DNA from: an uncultured Opitutia bacterium
GTDB taxonomy: Bacteria; Verrucomicrobiota; Verrucomicrobiia; Opitutales; Opitutaceae
Reading direction: 5' to 3'
Assembly (NCBI GenBank): GCA_903877135.1
Contig: CAIRCN010000065.1
Location: 56,711-120,710 of the forward strand
Length of the DNA: 64,000 nucleotides
In this document: piece after piece, positions 1 to 9,155 of the stretch
How the letters are laid out: each line of letters starts with the position of its first letter
Position numbering within the stretch: position 1 is the first letter of the stretch
Translations under genes and position numbers: made by a program
Notes under the pieces: model-generated
Database searches by the model: none
The model's input: only the letters and a program-made list of their open reading frames with translations
Told to the model about the DNA's origin: nothing

Positions 1-279
1 TCGCTCCTCGTCCCCGGGTCCATCGCTTCGGTGCTGACTGGGTTCGTCCTCCTGATCGGCCGCTCCAAAGCCATCTCGCAGGTCTGCGGCTATCTCGTCC
101 TGGAAAACGGCATCTATCTCTTCGGCCTGCTCCTCATCCACGCCACCCCGTTGCTCGTGGAGGCGGGCATTTTGCTCGACGTAACCGTGGGCATCTTCGT
201 CACCGGCATCATCGTTGACCGCATCCAACGCGCGTTCGATTCGCTCGATACGCGCAAACTCAACGTGCTCCGCGAATGA
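1..279 (+). CDS. hyfE: Hydrogenase-4 component E-like membrane subunit (5' end outside window)
   Basis: The last 92 codons of a gene that begins before the window; the frame is open from base 1. The visible part is hydrophobic, with at least two membrane segments and the HyfE-like ending in which a LLVEAGILLDV stretch precedes a last helix and a short charged tail. HyfE is a small membrane subunit of hydrogenase-4/Ehr-type complexes, related in position to NuoK/MrpC. Its TGA overlaps the ATG of the next gene by 4 bp, so the two are translationally coupled. Identification rests on this tail plus the unmistakable HyfF-HyfG-HyfI order downstream. Confidence 0.82.
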   Translation, partial: SLLVPGSIASVLTGFVLLIGRSKAISQVCGYLVLENGIYLFGLLLIHATPLLVEAGILLDVTVGIFVTGIIVDRIQRAFDSLDTRKLNVLRE

Positions 280-1718
280 AACCCCTCCTGCTCATCTTGC
301 TGCCGCTCGCCGGCGCCGTGCTCGCCGCCGTCTGGCCGGGCGAACGCACCCGCCCGTGGCTGATGCCGGTCTTCGGCCTCATGCACACCGTGCTGGCCTT
401 CTGGCTCCTCTTCGACCCGCCCGTCGTAGCTCCCGGCGCTTGGCTCGCGTTCGACCCGTTGGCCCGCGCCGTCCTTCCCGCGGTTTCGCTGCTGTTCCTC
501 GTGTGCGCGGCGTATGGCGTTTCCTACCTGCGGGTGCGTTCCGAGCGACCCAACCGCGTCTTTGTCGCCATGATGCTCGCCGTGCTGGGCCTGCTGAGCG
601 CCGGTCATCAGGCACGCCATCTCGGCCTGCTCTGGATCGCCACCGAGGGCGTCACCCTCGCCGCAGTGCCACTCTTGCACTTCAACGGCACAGCGCGCGC
701 CATCGAGGCGACGTGGAAATACCTCCTCGTCGGCGGCACCGGCATCGCGCTGTCGTTGCTCGGCTCGTTCTGCTTGAGCTACGCGTCGCTCCACAGCGGC
801 GGCAGCGGCGACCTCACGTTTGTCGCCCTCGCCCATCAGGGCGCGGGACTGTCGCGCCCCTGGGTGCTGAGCGCCTGGGTGCTCCTGCTCGTCGGCTACG
901 GCACCAAGATGGGCCTGGCCCCAATGCACACCTGGAAACCCGACGCCTATGGCGAAGCGCCGGGCATCGTTGGCGCGATTCTCGCAGGCGGCGTGACCAC
1001 CGTCGCGTTCACCGCCGTGCTGCGCATCCGCGCCGTGGTCAGCGCCGCAGGCGAAGGCGCCATCGCCGACCGCACACTCCTCGCGATCGGCCTCTTCTCC
1101 ATGCTTGTAGCCGCTCTGTTCCTCCTCGGCACTCGAGACTTCAAGCGCATGCTCGCATATTCGAGCGTCGAACACATGGGCATCCTCAGCGTGGGCGCGG
1201 CGCTCGGTGGGGCCGGTGTCTGGGCCGCGCTTTTCCACGTGTGGTCAAACAGCCTCACTAAAGGCGCGCTGTTCCTAAGCGCCGGCAACATCAACCGCGC
1301 CGCCGGCGGGCGCACGATGGACCAGGTCCGCGGCATGTCCATCATCGCGCCCCAATCGGCCGCCATCTTTGTCGCCGGTATGTTCGCCGTGACCGCGTGT
1401 CCGCCGTTCGGTCCCTTCTTCAGCGAACTGCGAGTTGTGCGCGCCGCCTTCGACGCCGGCCGCAGCGGCGCCGCCGCCATGTTCCTCGGCTGCATGCTCT
1501 TCGCCTTCTTCGGCCTCACCCGGCTCGTGTTCGCCATCGTGGACGGTCGGCCGCGCCCTGCGTCAAGCATCACGAGTCGGCGTTTCCCGGAAAACGCCAG
1601 CGTCGTTATGCCACCCCTGATCCTCCTGGCGTTCTCCCTCTGGCTCGGTCTGGCCACACCCACCGTGCTGCTCGACGCCTGGACCGGCGCCGTCGCCCAG
1701 CTCTACCTCGCGCCATGA
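276..1718 (+). CDS. hyfF: Hydrogenase-4 component F-like proton-pumping subunit (NuoL/M/N, MrpD family)
   Basis: A 480-aa polytopic membrane protein of the complex I antiporter-like family (Proton_antipo_M domain). It carries about 14 predicted membrane helices with the family's charged residues buried in helices, e.g. TKMGLAPMHTWKPDAYGEAP near residues 209-228 and the lysine-containing YSSVEHMGILS segment near 295. In Hyf/Ehr complexes this subunit moves protons or sodium ions across the membrane, driven by redox chemistry in the peripheral arm. It starts inside the hyfE stop and its own stop overlaps the next start by 4 bp. The length is slightly short compared with E. coli HyfF (526 aa). 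Confidence 0.9.
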   Translation: MKPLLLILLPLAGAVLAAVWPGERTRPWLMPVFGLMHTVLAFWLLFDPPVVAPGAWLAFDPLARAVLPAVSLLFLVCAAYGVSYLRVRSERPNRVFVAMMLAVLGLLSAGHQARHLGLLWIATEGVTLAAVPLLHFNGTARAIEATWKYLLVGGTGIALSLLGSFCLSYASLHSGGSGDLTFVALAHQGAGLSRPWVLSAWVLLLVGYGTKMGLAPMHTWKPDAYGEAPGIVGAILAGGVTTVAFTAVLRIRAVVSAAGEGAIADRTLLAIGLFSMLVAALFLLGTRDFKRMLAYSSVEHMGILSVGAALGGAGVWAALFHVWSNSLTKGALFLSAGNINRAAGGRTMDQVRGMSIIAPQSAAIFVAGMFAVTACPPFGPFFSELRVVRAAFDAGRSGAAAMFLGCMLFAFFGLTRLVFAIVDGRPRPASSITSRRFPENASVVMPPLILLAFSLWLGLATPTVLLDAWTGAVAQLYLAP

Positions 1719-3199
1719 ACGCCGCCTCGTCCTTCGCCCTGCTGGCCAATGCCACCAGCCTCCCGTGGGCCGACGTGCCCGAGTGGCCCGTCGCCGATTT
1801 TGTGCGAGCCACCGCTGCCGAACTCGACCGCGGCGGCCGCCTCTGTGCCTGGTTCGGCGTCCCCGAGGGCGACGCCACGCGCCTCGTCGCCGTCGTCGCC
1901 TTCGACACCGACAACACCCTCGCCGTCGGCCGCAGTGCCCCCGCCACCAGCAGCTACCCGTCCCTCACCGTCACCCACCCGCAGGCCCACCTCTTCGAGC
2001 GCGAAGTCTGGGAACAGCACGGCCTCACCCCCAAGGGCCATCCGTGGCTGAAACCCGTGCGCAGCAGCGCCGGCACCGCACCCGCCATGGGCGAATTTTT
2101 CCGCGTGGATGGACGCGAGGTCCACGAGGTCGCCGTCGGCCCCGTGCATGCCGGCATCATCGAGCCGGGTCATTTCCGCTTTCAATGCGCAGGCGAGGAA
2201 GTGCTGCACCTCGAGATCGCGCTCGGCTACCAGCACCGCGGCGTAGAGGCCGCGCTCGCCGGCGGCCCGCACCGCGCGACGATGAGTCAGATGGAAACCG
2301 TTTCGGGCGACACCACCATCGCCCACGCCACCGCCTATGCCATGGCGCTGGAAGCGCTGGCCGGCACCGAGGCACCGCTGCGCGCCCAATGGCTCCGCGC
2401 CGTCGCCCTCGAACTCGAGCGTCTTGCCAACCACGTCGGCGACCTCGGCGCGCTCGCCAACGACGTCGCGTTTCTCCCCACGGCCTCGGCCTGCGGCAAG
2501 ATCCGCGGAGATTTCCTCAACCTCACCGCCCTGCTCTGCGGCAACCGCTTCGGCCGCGGCCTCGTCCGCCCCGGAGGCTGCCGCTTCGATCTCGATCCCG
2601 AACGCAGCGCCCAACTCCTCGCCCGCTTGCAGACTGCCCTCACCGACAGCGAACAGGCCGCCACCTGGCTCTTCGACGCCGCCTCCGTACGCGCCCGTTT
2701 CGAAAACACGGGCACCGTCACGCCGCAGCAGGCCGCCGCCCTTGGCCTCGTCGGACCCGCCGCCCGCTCCTGCGGCCTCGTGCGTGACGTGCGCTACGAT
2801 CACCCCGCCGGCTGGTATCGCTTCGCTCAAGCCCCGCTCGCCGTGTGGCCAGACGGCGACGTTTACGCCCGCACCCGCGTCCGCTGGCTAGAAATCCAGC
2901 GCTCCGGCAAATTCCTCCTCGAGCAGCTCGCCGCCGCGCCCGAGGGCGAGATCCGCGACGCCACCCTGGCTCAGCCTGCACCCGACACGATTGCCGTCGC
3001 ACTCACCGAAGGCTGGCGCGGCGAAGTCTGCCACGTCGGCCTCACTGACGGCGCTGGCTGTTTCCGCCGCTACAAGATCACCGATCCCTCATTTCACAAC
3101 TGGGTCGGCCTCGCCCTCGCCCTGCGCAACCAGGCGATCTCCGATTTTCCCATCTGCAACAAGAGTTTCAACCTCTCCTACTGCGGCTTCGACCTCTGA
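1715..3199 (+). CDS. hyfG: Ehr-type large subunit (HyfG/NuoCD-like) without NiFe-binding cysteines
   Basis: A 494-aa fusion of a NuoC-like N-domain (ending in the EREVWEQHGL...GHPWLKP signature near residue 90-108) and a NuoD/hydrogenase large-subunit domain. The start chosen is the ATG overlapping the hyfF stop; the frame stays open upstream inside hyfF but that part is shadow. In true group 4 [NiFe] hydrogenases two CxxC pairs hold the metal site. Here the first position reads SGDTTIAHA (about residue 197) and the C-terminal one reads DPSFHNW, with no CxxC at either place. The protein ends DFPICNKSFNLSYCGFDL. I infer a non-hydrogenase Ehr complex; the substrate of this arm is unknown. Confidence 0.88.
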   Translation: MNAASSFALLANATSLPWADVPEWPVADFVRATAAELDRGGRLCAWFGVPEGDATRLVAVVAFDTDNTLAVGRSAPATSSYPSLTVTHPQAHLFEREVWEQHGLTPKGHPWLKPVRSSAGTAPAMGEFFRVDGREVHEVAVGPVHAGIIEPGHFRFQCAGEEVLHLEIALGYQHRGVEAALAGGPHRATMSQMETVSGDTTIAHATAYAMALEALAGTEAPLRAQWLRAVALELERLANHVGDLGALANDVAFLPTASACGKIRGDFLNLTALLCGNRFGRGLVRPGGCRFDLDPERSAQLLARLQTALTDSEQAATWLFDAASVRARFENTGTVTPQQAAALGLVGPAARSCGLVRDVRYDHPAGWYRFAQAPLAVWPDGDVYARTRVRWLEIQRSGKFLLEQLAAAPEGEIRDATLAQPAPDTIAVALTEGWRGEVCHVGLTDGAGCFRRYKITDPSFHNWVGLALALRNQAISDFPICNKSFNLSYCGFDL

Positions 3200-3204
3200 A
3201 CACC

Positions 3205-4026
3205 ATGCTAGCCCTCGACGCCCTCACCCATCGCCTGAAACGCGGCTGCGAGACCATGGCCTACCCGGACGGTCCGCCGCCTTCACTGCCCGACCGGCAT
3301 GGTGGCGGCCTGCGTGTCGATGCCACAAAGTGTGCCGACGGCTGCCGCGCCTGCGTGCCCGTGTGTCCGACCGAAGCGATCACTCGTCCCACTGGCCAAA
3401 CCATTTCACTCGACCTCGGCCGCTGCATCTTCTGCGCGGAATGCGTCGCCGTCTGCCCACCGCACGCCATTACCCAGACCGGCGACCACCGGCTCGCCGT
3501 GAGCAACCGCGAGGCGCTCGTCCTAGGCGCGCCCGGCCTCGAGCAAGTTCGCCTCGCCGCCGCCCTCGACGAAAAACTCCGCCGGCTCTTCGGCCGATCG
3601 CTGCGCCTGCGCCAGGTCAGCGCCGGCGGCTGCGCCGCCTGCGAGGGCGACACCAACGTCCTCGGCACCATCGGCTGGGACCTCAGCCGCTTCGGCATTC
3701 AGTTTGTTGCGTCGCCGCGTCATGCCGACGGCCTGCTCATCACTGGTCCAGTTTCGAGGAGCATGGAGCTGGCGTTGCGGAAGACCTGGGAAGCGGTGCC
3801 CGCGCCCAAGATCGTCATCGCCGTCGGCGCCTGTGCCATTGCCGGCGGACCCTTTGTCGGCTACCCGGAGGTTTTGAACGGCGCTGCCTCCATCGTGCCC
3901 GTCGATCTCTACATTCCCGGCTGCCCGCCCCACCCGCTCACGATCCTCGACGGCCTCCTCCGCCTCCTCGGCCGCCTCGAAACCGACCGCGCCCCATCCC
4001 AACCGGACTCTACTCCCGCCAGGTGA
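3205..4026 (+). CDS. hyfI: Fused 2x[4Fe-4S] ferredoxin and NuoB-like small subunit (HyfH-HyfI)
   Basis: A 273-aa protein with two parts. Residues about 36-95 hold two [4Fe-4S] motifs (C43, C47, C50, C54 and C74, C77, C80, C84, the first with an unusual CxxxC spacing); this is the HyfH/NuoI-like electron wire. Residues about 110-250 are a NuoB/HycG-like small subunit with the proximal cluster ligands C143, C146, C210 (GAC) and C240 (GCPP). In E. coli these are two separate polypeptides. It lies 5 bp after hyfG and is the last gene of the operon. Its 3' end overlaps the convergent ruvC by 17 bp. Confidence 0.88.
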   Translation: MLALDALTHRLKRGCETMAYPDGPPPSLPDRHGGGLRVDATKCADGCRACVPVCPTEAITRPTGQTISLDLGRCIFCAECVAVCPPHAITQTGDHRLAVSNREALVLGAPGLEQVRLAAALDEKLRRLFGRSLRLRQVSAGGCAACEGDTNVLGTIGWDLSRFGIQFVASPRHADGLLITGPVSRSMELALRKTWEAVPAPKIVIAVGACAIAGGPFVGYPEVLNGAASIVPVDLYIPGCPPHPLTILDGLLRLLGRLETDRAPSQPDSTPAR

Positions 4027-4588
4027 AGGCGTGACAGAGCGCCACGCCCGCGGCGTCGGCTTCGTCAAGCGCCAGAGTCCGGCCGTGGCCCAGCAGCGAC
4101 ATCACGGTGCGAGCCATCTGCTCCTTGCTCGCGCGGCCCGCTCCCACCACCGCCTGCTTCACGCGCAGCGGCGCGTACTCGAACACCGGCAGTCCCCGCA
4201 ACGCCGCCGCCGAAATGGCCGCACCACGCGCCGCCCCGAGGATCTGCGCCGTCTGGAAATTCTGCACGAAGATCGTCTGTTCCAACGCCACATGCCGCAC
4301 GCCGCCACCGTCGAGAAACTGCGCTACTGCCCGATGGATTTCGCCCAGCGCGTGCGCCATCGGCAGCTTCGCCGCGACCTTCACCGTTTGGCAGCGCAGC
4401 AGCACGGGCTGCCGGCCCGGCGTGAACTCGATCAGCGCGAGGCCGCTGCCGCGCAGCGACGGATCAATGCCGAGCACGCGCCCCGCAAACGGAATCCGCT
4501 GTGCCGAGGGCACGACCGCTCCCGTCGCCGGCACGTTGCGGCCCTCGAGTTTCGCCTTCCACATGTCCCTGACGGATGTGCGCGCCAT
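4010..4588 (-). CDS. ruvC: Holliday junction resolvase RuvC
   Basis: Crossover-junction endodeoxyribonuclease, 192 aa. It nicks four-way junctions after branch migration by RuvAB. The acidic active-site motifs are visible: GIDPSLRGSG (first Asp, about residue 41), the central ALEQTIFVQN (Glu), and the C-terminal DEADAAGVALCHA. A 36-residue N-terminal extension precedes the normal RuvC start (the family is about 165-175 aa); it is basic and may be real, since no better internal ATG exists before the GID motif. The gene ends with TAG at a family-typical C-terminus. It heads toward the Ehr operon and has TauE and recF upstream on the same strand. Confidence 0.92.
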   Translation of the reverse strand: MARTSVRDMWKAKLEGRNVPATGAVVPSAQRIPFAGRVLGIDPSLRGSGLALIEFTPGRQPVLLRCQTVKVAAKLPMAHALGEIHRAVAQFLDGGGVRHVALEQTIFVQNFQTAQILGAARGAAISAAALRGLPVFEYAPLRVKQAVVGAGRASKEQMARTVMSLLGHGRTLALDEADAAGVALCHAFTWRE

Positions 4589-4590
4589 GT

Positions 4591-5328
4591 TTAGAAGAGC
4601 AGTTTTAAACCGGCCGCCGCCGCCAAGGCCAGCGCGAGATTCTCAAACAATTTCTGGTCGATGCGGCGCAGCACGAGGCGACCGAGCAGCGCGCCCGCCA
4701 GCACCGCCGGCGCGAGCCAAAGGTTGATCGCGAAGCTCGCGGCGTTGATCAGCCTGAGGTGGACCATGAACGGCACCTTGAACCAGTTCAGGAGCAGAAA
4801 GAACACGGCCCCGGTGCCGACGAACTCCATTTTTGGCAGCCGCATGGCGAGCAGGTAGATCACCATCAGCGGCCCGGCCGCATTGGCCACGAGAGTCGTG
4901 AAGCCGGCGAGCACGCCGATCGTCGGCGCAAACCACCAACCGTGCTCGCCCTCGTCGTCGACCACGCCGCGCCGCCGGGCCAGATGCACTGCGAGGAGGG
5001 CGAAGATGATCACGCCGATCAGCACCTGTGCCTGCCGGTCGTTGATCCTGCCGAGCGCGAAATAGCCGACGACGACCCCGGCGGCGGCCCACGGAAAGAG
5101 CCGCCACAAAAACCGCCATTGCGCGTGCTGCCGATACGACGCCACCGCGACCAGATCGCCGCAGATCAGGAGCGGCAGCACGATTCCCGTCGCCTGTCGC
5201 GCCGGCATGATCTGCGCGAAGATCACCACGAAGAGCATGCCGAGTCCGGCGATGCCGGTCTTGGAAACGCCCACGAGCAGCGCCCCTACGACCGCCAGCG
5301 CCCATTGCCAGGGTTCGAGATGCATCAT
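4591..5328 (-). CDS. TauE/SafE family sulfite/sulfoacetate exporter-like membrane protein
   Basis: A 245-aa membrane protein with about eight hydrophobic segments arranged as two similar halves, typical of TauE/SafE (DUF81). The N-terminal helix region carries the family-like [16 protein letters not shown] stretch. Members move organosulfur compounds or other small anions across the inner membrane; the substrate cannot be told from sequence. The start codon overlaps the recF stop by 4 bp and ruvC starts 2 bp after its stop, so recF-tauE-ruvC read as one transcription unit. Confidence 0.82.
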   Translation of the reverse strand: MMHLEPWQWALAVVGALLVGVSKTGIAGLGMLFVVIFAQIMPARQATGIVLPLLICGDLVAVASYRQHAQWRFLWRLFPWAAAGVVVGYFALGRINDRQAQVLIGVIIFALLAVHLARRRGVVDDEGEHGWWFAPTIGVLAGFTTLVANAAGPLMVIYLLAMRLPKMEFVGTGAVFFLLLNWFKVPFMVHLRLINAASFAINLWLAPAVLAGALLGRLVLRRIDQKLFENLALALAAAAGLKLLF

Positions 5329-6413
5329 GGGCCGACCGGCTTTTCGGTAAACATGCCGTCGGCGACCTCAAAAACCTGCCACGGCCCGAGGGCCCCATCG
5401 GGCGGGCTCGTGCCGGTCGCGATCACCTGCGCCTCCGCATCAATCGTTCCCCAGAAGCGTCGCCGCCGCTCCGGGTCGAGTTCCCCCAGCACATCGTCGG
5501 CCAGCAGCACTGGTCGCACGCCGCTCTTCGCCTGAAACCATGCCGCCTGCGCGATCCGCAGCGCCAGCACCAGTGAGCGCTGCTGCCCCTCAGACGCGAA
5601 ATCCTTCGCTGCGGTGCCCCGCACGGCAAATTGAAAATCGTCGCGATGCGGCCCGATGAGCGTGGTGCGAAACTGGGCGTCGCGTGCCCGACCCACTTCC
5701 AGCCGCGCCAGCAGTGCGTCCGACGAGGGCTCAGCGAAATTCGGCTCGTAGGTGAGCCCGGCCTTCTCGGTCTCGCCAGATATTTGACCGTAAGCGCTCT
5801 TCAGCGTCGCCGAGAGCGCCAGTAGTCCGGCGGCGCGGCGCGCGATCAGCTCGGCGGCGGCGGGGGCCAGTGTCTGCTCAAACGCTGCCAGTTGGCGCTC
5901 GTCTGCTCCGCCGCGTTTCAAGAGCGCATTGCGCTCGGCTAGCGCCCGCGAGAAGGTCTGCAACACGGCCAGATAACCGGCATCCATCGCAGCCAGTGTC
6001 AGATCGAGCCAGCGCCTGCGCCCGGCGGGCGAGCCGCGCACCAGCAGCATGTCCTGCGACGAAAACACGACCGTGGGAAACTTGCCGAGGTGGTCGGCCA
6101 GCCGCGTCACCCGCGCCGAGTCGCACCATAGCTCCCTGCCGTCGCGCCGGAGCTTGATCAACACATGCGCTTCGCCCAGCCGCTCGTGTTCGAGTTCGAA
6201 GCTTACTGCCGCCGCGGACTGGCCGTGCCCGACGAGGAGCTTGCTCTCCGCGGTGCGGAACGAGCGCAGTGCCGTGAGGAAACCGGCGGCCTCAAGCAGG
6301 TTGGTTTTCCCCTGGCCGTTCGCGCCCGCGAGGAATTGCTGCCGGCCGCTGAATTCGAGCCCGGCAAAAACGACGTTCCGAAAGTGGCGCAGAGTGAGTT
6401 TGCGAAGGCGCAT
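5325..6413 (-). CDS. recF: DNA replication/repair ATPase RecF
   Basis: A 362-aa SMC-like ABC ATPase that loads RecA at single-strand gaps with RecO and RecR. The start is the ATG giving [13 protein letters not shown], the classic RecF opening; the frame is open for almost 900 bp further upstream but that part is antisense to gmhA and the following gene. Walker A is [13 protein letters not shown] (about residue 32), the signature region is [16 protein letters not shown], and Walker B is [17 protein letters not shown]. It is not next to dnaA/dnaN here but in a repair-flavoured unit with ruvC. It is divergent from gmhA with 66 bp between. Confidence 0.93.
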   Translation of the reverse strand: MRLRKLTLRHFRNVVFAGLEFSGRQQFLAGANGQGKTNLLEAAGFLTALRSFRTAESKLLVGHGQSAAAVSFELEHERLGEAHVLIKLRRDGRELWCDSARVTRLADHLGKFPTVVFSSQDMLLVRGSPAGRRRWLDLTLAAMDAGYLAVLQTFSRALAERNALLKRGGADERQLAAFEQTLAPAAAELIARRAAGLLALSATLKSAYGQISGETEKAGLTYEPNFAEPSSDALLARLEVGRARDAQFRTTLIGPHRDDFQFAVRGTAAKDFASEGQQRSLVLALRIAQAAWFQAKSGVRPVLLADDVLGELDPERRRRFWGTIDAEAQVIATGTSPPDGALGPWQVFEVADGMFTEKPVGP

Positions 6414-6479
6414 GCGGCAGACTCCAGTTGCGGTGAATTTTCTGTCGCGGGCAAGCCCGCACCTGTTTTTGCTGGCGGC

Positions 6480-7037
6480 ATGACGTTTGAAGCCTCGCTC
6501 GCCGAATCGGTCCGCACTCTCCACGCACTGGCGGAAATTCGCCCCGCCATCGACCGCGCCGGCCAGATGATTGTCGACACCTTGCGGCACGATAAAAAAT
6601 TGCTCATCTGCGGCAATGGCGGCAGCGCCGCCGAAGCCGCACATTTCGCCACCGAACTCGTCGGGCGCTACCAAAAAAACCGCTCGGCGCTGCCCGCGAT
6701 CGCGCTTTCCTCCGATGGCTCGCTCCTCACGTGCATCGGCAACGACTACGGCTTCGAGCAGGTCTTCGCGCGCCAAATCGCCGGCCTCGCGCATCCCGGC
6801 GACCTCGTCGTCGTGCTCTCCTCGAGCGGCAACTCGGGCAACATCCTCGCCGCGCTGCACGAGGCCCGGACGCAGAACATCGCCAGCCTCGCCTTTCTTG
6901 GACGCGGCGGCGGCAAGGCCAAAGGTCTGGCCACCTGCGAGCTGATCATCCCGAGCCAAAGCGGCGCCGCCTGCCAGGAAGCGCACTTGTTTCTCATTCA
7001 CCATTTCTGCGAGCTGATCGACGCGGCGTTTACGTGA
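6480..7037 (+). CDS. gmhA: Phosphoheptose isomerase GmhA
   Basis: Sedoheptulose-7-phosphate isomerase, 185 aa, first step of ADP-heptose synthesis for the lipopolysaccharide inner core. A single SIS domain: [20 protein letters not shown] at about residues 43-62 and the sugar-phosphate loop [14 protein letters not shown] near 109-122, with [14 protein letters not shown] and a C-terminal [16 protein letters not shown] helix. The ATG at 6480 gives the family length; the frame runs open further upstream into recF but that is antisense. Its presence implies an LPS-bearing outer membrane. Confidence 0.92.
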   Translation: MTFEASLAESVRTLHALAEIRPAIDRAGQMIVDTLRHDKKLLICGNGGSAAEAAHFATELVGRYQKNRSALPAIALSSDGSLLTCIGNDYGFEQVFARQIAGLAHPGDLVVVLSSSGNSGNILAALHEARTQNIASLAFLGRGGGKAKGLATCELIIPSQSGAACQEAHLFLIHHFCELIDAAFT

Positions 7038-7065
7038 TCTGTATTCGGTTTTAGTCACTTGATTT

Positions 7066-9030
7066 ATGCGCCAACTCATCTCTAGTCTGCTCTTCGGCTG
7101 CCTGACAGTTCTCCCATCCACCCACGCCACCGAGCGGCCATCGGTTGAGACTTTTTTATGCGAGCCTGAATATCGCCTCCCGAAGTTGTCGCCCAGCGGA
7201 GGAACACTCGCACTCATCCTTCGCCGCGACTTCACAGACAGTATCGTGCTGCTGGATGTCGCGACCATGACACCCCGTCCGGCGCCGACACTCAGCAACC
7301 TACGGGTCCTGAACTACTGGTGGAAAGGCGACCAGAATCTCGTCCTGCAAGTCCAGGAATGGTTCGGCGATGTCTATTGCCGAGGATTCAACCTCCAGAC
7401 GCGCAAGACCACCGAGTTGCGCCAGTTCAATACTCATCACTGCACCATCATCAACGATCTTGTCGGCGACGATCGGCATCTGCTCGTTACGAGCGGCACC
7501 GAAACCGGGCGCGAGTTACAACGCTATGATATTACCGCGGACAAATTGGAGGTGGTGGAAAAGAATCCTGGCTGGGTTCATCTCTGGTTGACTAACCGAG
7601 AGGGGCGAGCCGTAGCCGGTTTCGGGCGCACGGAAGGACAATGGTTCATGCTGGTGCGCGCCAACCCCAGCGCCAAATGGCGGCACGTTGAACTAGGTGA
7701 GCGCAGCCTGCCGGACTTCTGGCCAATCTCGTTAGCGCCGGACAGCCATCATATAATCGGTTACGACTACACCACCGCAAACACGGTGCGTGTTGTCGCT
7801 CGCGATCCGGGCACTGGTCTCGACGAGTTGCTAGTGCAGCACAAGGGATTGGACCCGGTTTTGAATGTCTCGTGGGGTGACAACTCCACGCAATTGCGTG
7901 GAGTTGTCTATGAGGCGGACGACCACAAGGTCTCTTATCTCACGGCCGCAGATGCCCAGATTGGGGCTAGCATCGACCGAGCATTGCCAGGCAAGTTGAA
8001 CCTCGTGGTCAGCACGTCGACCGACGAAAAACGCCTCCTGATTAAGTCTTCCAACGATATCATTCCTGAGCGCTATTTTCTTCTCGACCGCGGCACAGGC
8101 CGACTAGTCCCACTTGGTGGCACACGCACAGGACTGGAACCTAGTCAACTGGTGCGCTCTCGTTATTTTGAATTCAACGCACGCGACGGGCTGAAGGTTA
8201 CCGCCCGGTTGATCCTTCCAGCTGGGACGGGCAATCATGCTCTCATCCTCGATTGTGGGGAAACCTTGAGCTCACCGTCACACCACGCCTACCGACCATT
8301 GGCGCAATTGCTCGCGAGTCGTGGCTACGCCGTTCTCCAAGTCGATCATCGAGGCGTTGACGGCCACGGCCGGGCATTTTCCCGCGCCGGCGAATTGAAC
8401 GTGCATGCGGCCATGGCCGACGACTTAGCCGACGGCGTGCGTTATGCAATCGACCAAGGTTGGGCCGATCCGCGACAGATCATCATGCTCGGACGGAATG
8501 AAGCCGGCGTGCTCGCCATGCACGTCCTCGTGCGGCACCCCGGATTGTTTGCCGCATGGTTGAATATCGGGACGCCCGTCAACATTGAGCCCGTGGCGGC
8601 AGAAAGCCTTGTGGTCGGCATCCGTGAACCCAGCCTTGGCGGGCTGTTGGAGATCGACGCTCTAAAGCTCGAAAAATACGCAGGCACACTTGATACGACA
8701 GCGCTCCTTGCTTCCCTGAAACTGCCTTCGTTTCATTACTACGGAACGATCGAAATCTCCCAAAGGCCAATAATCGGGTCTGGCGGCATTCATTCAGCCA
8801 CCTGGTCTATTCCGAAGAAGGGTGTCGGGATCGATCAATCATCTGTTCGTGCCATCAAGCATGCGCTGAAAAAATCAGGCACCCCTAACGTTATGATAGT
8901 CGGCCGAGATTCAACCGATGACGAGGAAAGTGTTACCAAGATCGACCGACGCCTGCACGAGGAAACCACCAAAGCCTACAGCCGAATGCTCGAGTTCCTC
9001 GCTACCTACACATCCGCGTCAGCTCACTGA
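7066..9030 (+). CDS. Secreted S9 prolyl-oligopeptidase-like protein lacking the catalytic triad
   Basis: A 654-aa exported protein with a signal peptide of about 22 residues (cleavage after STHA), a predicted beta-propeller-like N-terminal half and a C-terminal alpha/beta-hydrolase fold like dipeptidyl-peptidase/acylaminoacyl-peptidases. The fold markers are present ([18 protein letters not shown]; the Ser-elbow region near residue 476), but the GxSxGG nucleophile motif reads GRNEAG, with Asn478 in the serine position. I also cannot find the usual GxxD and C-terminal His motifs. It is probably a non-catalytic binding protein or a decayed enzyme. Codon use looks less GC-biased than that of its neighbours, hinting at transfer. 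It stands alone. Confidence 0.75.
   Translation: MRQLISSLLFGCLTVLPSTHATERPSVETFLCEPEYRLPKLSPSGGTLALILRRDFTDSIVLLDVATMTPRPAPTLSNLRVLNYWWKGDQNLVLQVQEWFGDVYCRGFNLQTRKTTELRQFNTHHCTIINDLVGDDRHLLVTSGTETGRELQRYDITADKLEVVEKNPGWVHLWLTNREGRAVAGFGRTEGQWFMLVRANPSAKWRHVELGERSLPDFWPISLAPDSHHIIGYDYTTANTVRVVARDPGTGLDELLVQHKGLDPVLNVSWGDNSTQLRGVVYEADDHKVSYLTAADAQIGASIDRALPGKLNLVVSTSTDEKRLLIKSSNDIIPERYFLLDRGTGRLVPLGGTRTGLEPSQLVRSRYFEFNARDGLKVTARLILPAGTGNHALILDCGETLSSPSHHAYRPLAQLLASRGYAVLQVDHRGVDGHGRAFSRAGELNVHAAMADDLADGVRYAIDQGWADPRQIIMLGRNEAGVLAMHVLVRHPGLFAAWLNIGTPVNIEPVAAESLVVGIREPSLGGLLEIDALKLEKYAGTLDTTALLASLKLPSFHYYGTIEISQRPIIGSGGIHSATWSIPKKGVGIDQSSVRAIKHALKKSGTPNVMIVGRDSTDDEESVTKIDRRLHEETTKAYSRMLEFLATYTSASAH
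7879..7908. repeat. 30-bp perfect palindrome inside the S9-like gene
   Basis: The 15 bases from 7879 (GACAACTCCACGCAA) are followed directly, with no spacer, by their exact reverse complement ending at 7908. The flanking bases 7878 and 7909 do not pair. It lies within codons for the peptide [11 protein letters not shown] 15-bp arm with zero loop is well beyond what is expected by chance in 64 kb. It could mark a small inverted duplication, a protein-binding site, or an mRNA hairpin. Confidence 0.9.
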
Positions 9031-9155
9031 GCCTATCAAGAGGCGCAAAACTGCGCGCAAAGCCGCACCATGCCAAAGAGTAGGCAAAAAACTCCCGTTT
9101 TCTGGCACAATTGGTTCTTGCTCGCCTGAAGTCCGGCCAGTTCGCTGCACTTCCT

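Noticed and set aside
114..1238. Long minus-strand frame of 374 codons opposite hyfF, and similar long frames opposite other genes (e.g. 1703-2830, 19209-20774).
   Set aside because: These are GC-rich shadow frames of well-supported genes, with low-complexity composition and no recognisable motifs.
1715..3199. Calling the complex a catalytic [NiFe] hydrogenase or formate hydrogenlyase.
   Set aside because: Both CxxC metal-binding pairs are absent from the large subunit, so hydrogen chemistry is not supported.
5325..7298. A 657-codon reading frame in place of recF.
   Set aside because: The first 295 codons are antisense to gmhA and the next gene and show no family similarity; RecF starts at 6413.
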